In this document: piece after piece, positions 56,102-64,000 of the stretch | How positions within the stretch are numbered: position 1 is the stretch's first letter | Layout: every line of letters starts with the position of its first letter | Assembly: GCA_947095585.1 (NCBI GenBank) | Contig: OX352763.1 | Span: 114,245,908-114,309,907 of the forward strand | Source: Nephrocerus scutellatus | Lineage: Eukaryota > Arthropoda > Insecta > Diptera > Pipunculidae | Direction: 5' to 3' | DNA length: 64,000 nucleotides | Program-made: the position numbers and the translations under genes | The notes under the pieces: generated by a model | Told to the model about the DNA's origin: nothing | Databases searched by the model: none | Seen by the model: the letters and a program-made list of their open reading frames with translations, nothing else

Positions 56102-56352
56102 AGCGTGGCTAACACAGACATGGGAATGAAAGTCATTTCAAGCTAAACTGGAAATTTTTTAGAGAGTTGGAAAGAGAAAGCTTGATTCCACCGAGAATCC
56201 ACCGAAAGTCAATTACAAAAAATGACTTTCGGCGCAAGCATGGACGTTCTATACGGCAAAACAACAAATTGACAAACACAAACATACAAACAAACATGTA
56301 GCCGCAACGTTCTTTGGCATGACTTTCATTCCCATGCCTGTGTAGCCGCGCT
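56102..56352 (+). mobile_element. MITE-3 copy 2 (intact ends)
   Basis: About 250 bp with long inverted ends: AGCGTGGCTAACACAGACAT then GGGAATGAAAGTCAT on the left, and ATGACTTTCATTCCCATGCC then TGTGTAGCCGCGCT on the right. The interior matches the 40.6-kb copy in reverse (TCTATACGGCAAAACAACAA; GAGAATCCACCGAAAGTC). It lies 120 bp past the Taf8 stop. No transposase. Confidence 0.85.
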
Positions 56353-56449
56353 GTTAGAAGCACTTGTTTCTAACCTTGCCACAGTAATCCTTAATGGTCG
56401 ACAGTTTATGCATTTAATCTGTCCGTTTCACTTGTCTATCAAAACTGAC

Positions 56450-56455
56450 TTTATT
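56450..56455 (-). terminator. Poly(A) signal of Taf8
   Basis: AATAAA on the minus strand about 22 nt after the Taf8 stop codon, implying a very short 3' UTR that ends before MITE-3. Confidence 0.6.
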
Positions 56456-56476
56456 TCTTTCAGCCTTTCAGAGGAG

Positions 56477-57640
56477 CTAATGAACAGCTGGCACCATGGA
56501 GGGATCTGGTCTTGCTTTTTTTGGAAGAGTGGCCGCTCGCAAATATGGATTGTCAATGTTTGGATTATTTAGAATTGCATTATTTGTAGATGAATTGGGT
56601 TTTATTTCTTGCTCTGGCTTAATTTCAGGCTCTGCCTTCTCTGGTTTTATTTCGCCATCGCCATCTTCATCGTTGCCACTTTCGTTTTCATTTTCATCTG
56701 ACAAATAAATAAATATAAATAGGCATATAGGAAAAATAAACACAGTAACCTGTAGTACCTTTGCTGGGGGCATCTTCCGTTCGATTAGCTACCAAATAAT
56801 GATACTCCAATTCTTCAAAATCGAAAACTTGATCGGTTGGATTCAGAGCAGCCAAGTAAGGTGGAAATGATGGTTTGCATGCAATTACTGCAAAAAGAAA
56901 CCTACTTTTGTAAAAGCATTTATTGAGAATATCACCATGCTTACAAGGAAATATATTGTCCTCTGTATCGAATAAACTATGCGTCTCTGAGGTCTTTGAA
57001 AGAAATTTCGTTAAAGCCTTCTCTACATCGCGTTTTTGGTTTGCAGCTTTTTCCCGAATAGCTTCATACTCGGTGACTGGTTGCTTGTGTGTCTAAAGTA
57101 CAAAATGTAAATAATTTGATTTTTAGAAATTTTTGAAATTCTAAACAAACCGGTGTTCTTATGTATGCATGTGGATCCGGTAAAACCGGCAAATAGTTTG
57201 GAATATGAGGTGGGTGTGAGCTCTTGGTTCCCGCTTGCAGTAAATTTAATTGTTTTTGTTGTGAGGATTGCTGTGGCATTGGAATAATTTGTCGATTTTC
57301 GCGCTTTCCAAATGTATCGATGCCTTGCAGGGAGATTCCCATGTTTATCAGTGCAACAACTATATCGCCCATCACAGGTATCGTACGTCCTGAAAGCTCG
57401 CAATAGCTACGCGCTGAACTGCCAATTTCTACAATTACTGAAAGATGAATACTCAATTGAGTAACCCAGCTTTACTAAGTTAAACAAATATTGCTTACAA
57501 CTCTGAAGCATTTCCGTGAGTGTTTCCAGGCATTCCTTGTCGATGTTGTCGAAACCTTTTTCCACTAAAATGCCCGAAACAGCCATATTGAGAATTTTGC
57601 GACGTGGATTACCAGTCGGTTGTACCTCGGGTTTTTCCAT
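56477..57640 (-). CDS. Taf8: TFIID subunit 8 (TAF8; prodos-type)
   Basis: Five exons, 5' to 3' on the minus strand: 57640-57499, 57437-57151, 57092-56945, 56887-56759, 56697-56477. All are GT-AG and phases close (927 nt, 308 aa, close to known insect TAF8). The N-terminal histone-fold (bromo-associated) domain spans about residues 10-95: NPRRKILNMAVSGILVEKGF, LIVEIGSSARSYCELSGRT, GDIVVALINMGISLQGI. The TAF8 C-terminal motif HPPHIPNYLPVLPDPHAYIR lies at about 122-142. An acidic/Glu-Lys tail ends KKARPDPSMVPAVH, possibly a nuclear-localisation segment. TAF8 pairs with TAF10 and binds TAF2 in TFIID; the Drosophila ortholog prodos pairs with TAF10-type subunits. The ATG is the first in frame and fits the family start. 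Confidence 0.95.
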
Positions 57641-57659
57641 TAATATTATATTTATTTAA

Positions 57660-58910
57660 TTCAATGTATTGTTTTTATTTAGAGTAAATACGGCTCATAA
57701 ACAATTATATTCTTTCCTACTGTTTCCTTTTGCAGTGAGGCCAGCAAGCAGCAAGCACAAAACGCAATACACCACTGACATTTTGACAAAGATGTCAACT
57801 AACGAAGATTATATAATATGGCTGTATATACTGTCAATTGATGTATAAAGGCGATTTCACATCTAAGTGTTTGCTATAAAAAGTGAAATTATAAGCGAAT
57901 CTATAACTATTGCACGACGAATATTTAGAACACATATTATCTTATGATACTGAAGCAACAAGAAAATATGTTTCTCATATACGATTACATATGTTCTGAA
58001 TTCGGGCAAATGTGCGTTTTACTGTTTTAAGATATTTTGACCGTTCATATCTTTTTTTATGGAAAATCTCAATTATATGTAATAAAATTAAAGTTGATCC
58101 ACCTTCCGTTAAAATTGGATCACGCACATAAGAATACTCAATTTTTTAATAACTGAAAGGTATTTTTATTACCTTTTATATGATACCAATTAACATCCAT
58201 CCATCCATAAACATCCATCAAACTAATTAAAAAAATGTATTTTTAAAAAAAGAACTAAAATTTTTGGAGGCCTCTCTCTCCTAAAGGAGGTGTCTTCCCC
58301 AAAAACAAGATTGCGGTTTTGAGTCTGCTCAATAAGGGCTTTTAATGTCCGAAAGCCCTAACCGCGTAAACCCTATAATGCATTTTTCTATATAACTCAA
58401 TCATATGATATATCACTCAATTATATGAAAAGCCACATGAACCAGGTACAACTTGGTCAAACTTAAGTTTAAGCTGGCCCACGCCCATAAAAAAGTACTG
58501 CTGTGTAGAAGTAATTTTCACCTTCCATTTGATTCCAATATTTAAGCCCGCCCCTTTTGAACACGCCCATCCTGATCTTTAATGAGAAAGTAATTTTTGT
58601 GGTCTAACTCTATCGAGGGGGGTTGGATTGAACCCAGTTTTTTATAAGATTTTATAAGAACCACTTAGAAAAATGCATTTTTTTTAAAAAGAGCTCAAAA
58701 CTTTGGAAGCCCCTCTCTCCAAAAGGGAGCATTTCCGCCAAACAAGATTGGTTTTCGGTTTTCGAGGTCTCCTCAATAAGAGCTTTCAGAAGGGGAATGC
58801 CCGAAAGCCCTAACCCACCGTATCGTAAAATGCACTTTAGCCTAAATACGTTGCCATGGGTGTATTTCAGTCATAGCTCCTTAATTTTACTAACGCAAGC
58901 AAATTATCTT
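57660..58910. repeat. No gene; two-copy diverged tandem repeat at 58.24-58.83 kb
   Basis: 58.24-58.39 kb (TTTTTGGAGGCCTCTCTCTC, AACAAGATTGCGGTTTTGAG, CCGAAAGCCCTAACC) and 58.67-58.84 kb (ACTTTGGAAGCCCCTCTCTC, AACAAGATTGGTTTTCGG, CCGAAAGCCCTAACCC) are copies about 430 bp apart. 57.66-58.2 kb is AT-rich upstream DNA of Taf8 in which I see no clear promoter element. Confidence 0.55.
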
Positions 58911-58912
58911 AG

Positions 58913-59042
58913 ACGTATTTTATTTTCTGAGGAATAAGGAATTAGAATTTGAAAACCAGCAAAACAGCAGTGTTTCGTATTCCAAAGAAGGAATATTTGT
59001 TGTTGTAATTCCTTATTCCTCGTCAAATAAAATACAGCTTTT
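58913..59042. mobile_element. MITE-5 copy 3 (inverted)
   Basis: Left end GTATTTTATTTTCTGAGGAA, right end CAAATAAAATACAGC. The interior (ATTCCAAAGAAGGAAT, TTGTTGTTGTAATTCC) is the reverse of the 2.30- and 12.61-kb copies. Confidence 0.75.
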
Positions 59043-59430
59043 ATCGTAGCAATTTTGTTATTCACGTGGAAACAACGGGTTATGTTATGTTTTTGGTTTT
59101 ACTCGTCACTTTCAACTCTTGTTTTTCTTGTTTTGCTATTTTCTTATTTGCTTGCATTCTGTTTGTAATCGCTAGCGCTAGCCTACGTCGTATGTTTGTT
59201 GTTTGGTGCTTATTGCAAGAAATTTTTTGCATAATTGTATTATCAAGATATCAAGTAACAAAAGTTCCAAGCGGCCGTAGTGACGCATTTACCTTCATCT
59301 CGCCAGAAAATAAGTGCAACATTTTTAATAATACGAGTGCGGTATATTCATAATCGCGAAATCAGTTGTATTCAGTGCAAGCGCCTACAATAACAGTTCT
59401 GCATCACACAATTTGGATCAATTTCGGAAA

Positions 59431-62400
59431 ATGCTTCCGGACAATCCAAAAACTTTTGAATTCATAATGGTAAGAAAACATCGTCAGGCTCATTGCTTCT
59501 GATGGATATCGACCGTTTTCCGGAAGCAAGTGCATGTACGTAGAAAGTTTATTATTTGCTCTTTTTTTCTCTCGTTACCGCAATCAATTGCGCCAAAACA
59601 AGTACTGGAATGTGAGTTTTTATTGAATTTAACGTCTGTCTGAAGATTGAAGAAGGCTTTTGCTTTCTATTATGCGAATAAATTGATCTACTTCCGTCGT
59701 CGTCGATCGATCTAGCATCTAGGTCAAGCACAGATTTTGCAAAATTATTTAATGGATTCGTTGTGGTTGAATTTGCCAATAAGAAGAGCAGCGTAATATT
59801 TTCGTTGTCTAATTTTCAACGCGTCGTGCGTCTTAGTGTCTTACTGAGGTGAAGATTTTGTTTTGACTGGAAAATTAAAAACAAACAACAAAGACCAAGA
59901 TATTTAATTGAAGCTATGATTTAGGAATGTTGTTCTTGTTGTAGCAGCTCTAGGTCTGTTTAAACTATTGCTGAGTTTACGATCGTTGGTCCATTATGTG
60001 AAACATTGGATTCCTTTCGGTGCGTAGGTGTGCTGGTTATCTACACTAACAAGAAAATAAGATAGGATAATAAAATTTAAAACCGCCGCCACTTTTTGCT
60101 CTAAAATGTATTTTTATTATTTTCTAGCTGATATACCAAGCGTCGCCCGGCACCTCTCTTCGGACACTCAACTGACCACCCACAAACTGACACCATATCA
60201 CGCTGACTCCTCCAAACACTGACCTTACAAATGCACAACTGACCGCAAAACTGTAGCCTATGACCTCCGGGGCAATAAGCTGATAAAAATCAGTCTATTA
60301 GTTTCAAGATAAGCTGAAATAAGAGGCGTTGCTCGGCTTCCCCCACCTTACTGCGACCTATCGGGGAAAACTTTTGCGTTAAGAACACCTATGACACAGT
60401 TTTTCACTTCCAGCTCAAACCGAAGGAAAATGTTTGGTATGGCTTAAGCTAAAAAGAGGCTACTGGGAACCGTGTGCGGTGAGGTTACATAAGAAAAACC
60501 CTCTGTTGAAAACCGAAACAAATTTAGACGAGTAAGAAATAATTGCAATGCCTACCTTAGACGAGTCAGAGTCGACTATGACCAAAACCTGAGACAAAAA
60601 ATACTTGAATATACCAAAGGAAGTAAGAATTTTTGGTCATTCGTGAAACGAATTAAAAATACTGCCTTGTCTTCAACTCCAACGCTCATTCACAATGACA
60701 TCCCAACTATCCAACTCTACAGACAAAGCCAATCTGCTTGCTTTACATTTTGCAGCTAGCTCCATGCTACCAGATAGCTCGTTGTCGCCGCCTCTGTACT
60801 TTCAAGAGTCGAATCCTCTATGGGAATGATTTACATTCGTACTCGTCAACTAAGCTAGAGTATTAAATGATCTCAACATTCATAAATCTGCTGGGCCTGA
60901 TGGTGTTCCTGCTAAGTTTGGAAGAAGCGTTCTTTTTTTCTCTTATTCTTCTGCAATTTTCCCAAGGAATTGGAAAACAGCTTTTGTCCAGCCATTTTCC
61001 TAAGAAAGGCAAACCGTCATCACTTTCCCGGTTTATATACTTGTCATAGCTATATACTTGGCACAGCGTGGGCGTTCAGGAAATGGAGGAAATGGCATAT
61101 CTCAGTGAAAAGTGAAATCAGTCTATTCACAAATTTGGTGTAACCAAAGTTAGTGCACACGACATTTCCAAGGCATTTAACAGAGTCTGTCATCAAGCTC
61201 TTTTTTTCGAAAATGAATGACTATGGAATTGATAAGATTCTGCTTGATTGGGCTAGTAACTACCTTTCATTCAGTGTTCACCGCATAAACGACGGTGTTC
61301 CCCAAGGCTCTGTTTTGTTTCCAACACTCTTTCTCCTTTTCATTAATGATCTCCTATCCCCTACTTAACTAAACTCAAGCCCACGGGTCTACCCTTAGAC
61401 CCATCTTCAGATGTACCAACCAATTGTGTATAATAATTGTGTGGAATTAATAGCCCGACTCTGTGTTTCCGCATTTGTATGATCTACAGTCATTTAAGAC
61501 ACTTGTGCAAAGACATCTCATCTTTTTCTCTCCCTATAACTTTCTAACGCCACCGCGTGCTCCTAAGCATAATAACGGTGCAAACCCCTTGAGCGTGTGT
61601 ACATTATAAATAAAAACTGCATCAAAACAAACGCATTGCGAAGGTTTCAGTTGGTTGGGATTGATAGTTTCAGAGTTTTGCTATGTCTAATACACAGAAA
61701 TGGAGAAATTGATTTTTATGCACTTCCTACAATTTGCAAGTTTAAAAACCCGATAATAATTGCGTTCTCTTTTCAGACACTGCCCACCGATGCAAGAGCC
61801 ACAGCAGGATGCTTTCCAAAACGACACACTACCTACAATACAAATCCCTGCACAACTAACCAACAGCAACTATCAATATTTACCGATTTAAATCAGCAGC
61901 TGTCCGTCGAGAATATAATGCCGGGAATATATTTGACAAAAAATTGCACAGTTTGGTCAGAGGAAAAGTTACGCTCACACGGTTTCACACATGTTATCAT
62001 AATTGATAAACACATGCAGGAGTTATATTACCCAACAGTAGGTGGGCCAAATGTGGGAAGATTTAAATTACCTAACTCTACTATCAGCATCGATGAATAT
62101 GATCACAGCTATAAATTTGGATGTTCATATTTAGCTGCATTCACCTCTTCTCCGTCAACATCAAAATCAACACAATTGAATTTTGGCAAAGAATTCGAAG
62201 TAATTGATTTGAATTTCGGAGAGAAATCCTATTTAACGACAGTACTGCCGAATTGCTATAAAGCTGTGAAGTTTATCGACAAAGCGCTACAGGTTGGCGG
62301 TACAACATTGGTTGTCGATTGCAATGGCGGCGAACAGAAATGTCTGACGATTATTGTCGCCTATCTAATGTATAAAAATAATTTAAGCTTTTGGTGAGAT

Positions 62401-62784
62401 ATTGTTATTGGTATCCTAGTTTCTTTTTAATTAATTTTATTTTATTTTTCCAGTGATGCTTTTTCCCGTCTCAAGGGTTTCTACAAAAAGGCTGATCTCG
62501 ATCGATTTTACATAAACCAATTGTATGAATATGAGCCGATTCTACAGGTTCAGCGGGCACAATCGCGTGGACATAGTTGCTCGCGCGAGTTGCACGCAGC
62601 AATTTTAAAACGCAAGAAATTGCACGATGATCTTCGTAGCAACAACAGTAGTGGTGGTAATAATATCAATACTAGTAATAATGGACTCTTGTACTCATTA
62701 AATCGGCTGACAAATTTCCATCATACATCATATCAGACCAAACGCAGCAGCTTCAGCTTGTACGATGACTATGCAATGGAATAG
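59431..62784 (+). CDS. STYX-like pseudophosphatase
   Basis: Three exons: 59431-59469 (MLPDNPKTFEFIM), 61777-62393, 62454-62784, joined with correct phase (987 nt, 328 aa). Donors are GTAAGA and GTGAGA, acceptors TTTTCAG and TTTCCAG. The dual-specificity phosphatase fold begins near residue 58 (ENIMPGIYLTKNCTVWSEEK; THVIIIDKHM) and runs through YKAVKFIDKALQVGGTTLVV and IVAYLMYKNNLSFCDAF to YINQLYEYEPILQVQRAQSR, matching STYX in order and spacing. The HCx5R signature reads D194-C195-NGGEQ-K201-C202: His, Arg and the following Ser are replaced, Cys is kept. Catalysis is unlikely; a scaffold role like that of STYX is inferred. The first-exon assignment is less certain than the other two. The 2.3-kb first intron holds LINE and MITE sequence. 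Confidence 0.86.
60120..60350 (+). repeat. Head of the C-rich arthropod repeat
   Basis: CTAGCTGATATACCAAGCGTCGCCCGGC followed by a C-rich stretch, and again GAGGCGTTGCTCGGCTTCCCCC at about 60.32 kb, resemble the heads at 10.76 and 19.22 kb. Located in the first intron of the STYX-like gene. Confidence 0.45.
60480..61375 (+). mobile_element. CR1/jockey-type LINE fragment in STYX-like intron
   Basis: Reads, with frame changes: NCNAYLRRVRVDYDQNLRQK and GSKNFWSFVKRIKNTA (60.54-60.66 kb, the region preceding the reverse transcriptase). Next comes the GPDGVPA-type block (about 60.89 kb) and ISKAFNRVCHQAL (about 61.16 kb). Finger and palm parts follow: YGIDKILLDWASNYLS, then GVPQGSVLFPTLFLLFINDL (61294-61353). 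The catalytic box and everything after it are absent. Inactive. Confidence 0.78.
61056..61110 (+). mobile_element. MITE-4 fragment inside the LINE region
   Basis: GGCACAGCGTGGGCGTTCAG and GGAAATGGAGGAAATG correspond to the internal part of MITE-4 at 2.79-2.83 kb. Confidence 0.5.
61490..61612 (-). mobile_element. MITE-4 terminal part, inverted
   Basis: Reverse complement reads TATAATGTACACACGCTCAA, GGGGTTTGCACCGTTATTATGC, GCGGTGGCGTTAG, GATGAGATGTCTTTGCAC. It aligns over its whole length with the left 110 bp of MITE-4 at 2.74-2.85 kb. Its end (AAGGGGTTTGCAC) is also the start of the element at the right edge of the window. Confidence 0.72.
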
Positions 62785-63495
62785 GTGTGCTGTTAAAACA
62801 AAATACTTAAATAACTATTACTACAACTGACGCTAAAAACCAAGAACTGCAAATCAATCTGAGACTACACAGAGTTTTAACTAAATACCTATATAACAAA
62901 CACATTTATAAATAGAGTAGACAAATAATTGCATGGGTTTTGGGACCATGAACAAGCTTGTGATGATTTTTTTTTGAAAAGCAGTTATTTTTTAAAATTC
63001 ACCAAACACCACTCCTTATGATGTTGATGAGTTCATTTATTCTTCCTTAAAAACATTGTGAATGTTTCCTTATTGTTCATACCCTTTTGCTGTTGTTTTT
63101 TTTTATTTTTAATTAAATTTTCACTTTAAGAACGATTTTCCTTTCAGCACAGATTATGTCGTGTACATGAAATACTATAAACTACTTATTTGTCTTACCT
63201 ATCGAGCGAACAAATTAACTTTACAATTGAATACCTTTTTGTATTTCGATTCATAAATTATTCCAATATTAACTCAATTCTGAAAAGGTCTCATCATTTT
63301 GATTGTATAACTTATGCGAATCTTCATAAATAGCTACATTAGATTATTTTTTTGTTTAAGTTTTACATTACTTATAATTTAATTATTAAATGAATTTTTT
63401 TACTACTCACTTGATTTGTAAAGCTGTCATACTTCGAGACGATATAGTACAATTATATGTGAAAGATTTGTTGTTGAATTCGTGAAGATTTACCT
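62785..63495 (+). other. 3' UTR of the STYX-like gene (probable)
   Basis: About 710 bp of AT-rich, ORF-free DNA between the stop codon and the first strong poly(A) signals. Contains T-rich runs only. Confidence 0.45.
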
Positions 63496-63506
63496 AATAA
63501 AATAAA
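63496..63506 (+). terminator. Overlapping poly(A) signals
   Basis: AATAAAATAAA (two overlapping AATAAA hexamers) about 715 nt after the STYX-like stop. Probable 3' end of that transcript. Confidence 0.5.
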
Positions 63507-63964
63507 TGACTTTTTTTTGTAAACTTTAATTATTCTATGCTCTGTATGCTCAATACACGTTTTACATGCCAGCCAGCCAAAATAGCCAAATATCCAAATA
63601 TATAATGACAAACTGGCCGTGGCAATTATTGACTATTTTTTATGAATATACAACAAAATGAAGAACAAGATAAATGAAAGAACCAATCTATGTATTTAAC
63701 ATCCTAGTAGTTATTACTGTTTTTCGAATAACTATACATATAATATACATATAATAAAAAAAATGATGCAGAAAGTATAAATGTAAAAAAGGAAGCCTTA
63801 ATTACAAGAAATTATCATTCTTTTTTCGCACAGGTGCACTGTAACTGAATTGTCTCCTATTTGTTGAAGTGCACGGTTGTGTTACGCTTGATCAAGAATC
63901 GAGATAAGTACATAATGTGTTTGTTGGGATTTGTGATTTCGGAATACATAGATTACAGCATATA
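63507..63964. other. Intergenic, no gene seen
   Basis: AT-rich with simple TATA-type runs near 63.73 kb. Nothing recognised. Confidence 0.45.
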
Positions 63965-64000
63965 ATTCGTGCACGCTTAAAAGGGTTCGCACCCTTATAA
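63965..64000 (+). mobile_element. MITE-4 left end, cut by window edge
   Basis: TCGTGCACGCTTAAAAGGGTTCGCACCCTTATAA matches the left end of MITE-4 at 2.75-2.78 kb (GTGCACACGCTAAAGGGGTT and TGCACTCTTATAA). The rest lies outside the window. Confidence 0.6.

Noticed and set aside
61597..61776. Extension of the STYX-like frame upstream to an ATG at 61597
   Set aside because: The segment lies partly in MITE-4 and is followed by a good acceptor (TTCTCTTTTCAG) at 61776. A separate first exon at 59431-59469 joins in phase. An alternative start here cannot be fully excluded.
1..64000. CRISPR arrays, operons, riboswitches or prokaryotic mobile elements
   Set aside because: No regularly spaced palindromic repeats with unique spacers, no Shine-Dalgarno-led gene clusters. 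Genes have introns and the repeats are insect transposons.

Overview
This is a window of nuclear DNA from an insect, almost certainly a fly (Diptera) and possibly a tephritid fruit fly or close relative. Evidence: short GT-AG introns, AT-rich non-coding DNA, nuclear tRNA-Leu genes with type II variable arms, metazoan genes (NIPSNAP, Prune, TAF8, STYX-like, a very large C2H2 zinc-finger protein) and a dense layer of typical insect transposons. The fly call rests on overall resemblance and was not checked by search. There is no prokaryotic signal.

Layout. 1-20.7 kb is gene-poor and made of mobile-element debris: several families of short inverted-repeat elements (called MITE-1 to MITE-6 here), a decayed Tc1/mariner element, a nearly full-length but dead RTE-like retrotransposon (8.2-10.6 kb), a C-rich retroelement-like repeat and a tRNA-derived SINE. 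A zinc-finger gene on the + strand runs from 20.75 to 36.75 kb; its three coding exons give about 4610 residues. Its 2-kb first intron carries transposon wreckage, and its 3' end has been partly duplicated in tandem. 37-46 kb is again transposon-rich: an exact 207-bp tandem duplication, an internally deleted RTE-like copy, nested MITEs and a second SINE copy with a clear 15-bp target-site duplication.

46.1-62.8 kb holds four compact housekeeping-type genes: Nipsnap (+, six exons), prune (-, two exons), Taf8 (-, five exons) and a STYX-like pseudophosphatase (+, three exons, with a 2.3-kb intron full of transposons). Two near-identical tRNA-Leu(CAG) genes lie between Nipsnap and prune. The genes do not form a pathway: they cover a mitochondrial/mitophagy protein, a DHH phosphoesterase, a TFIID subunit and a catalytically altered phosphatase-fold protein. 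Exon joins were worked out by hand from splice consensus, frame continuity and family resemblance.

I found no convincing new multi-gene system. The most interesting items are the giant zinc-finger gene with its rapidly evolving 18/21-residue coding repeat and duplicated tail, the degenerate active site of the STYX-like protein, a tRNA-derived SINE family, and a set of nested MITE families in which one copy supplies the empty insertion site of another.
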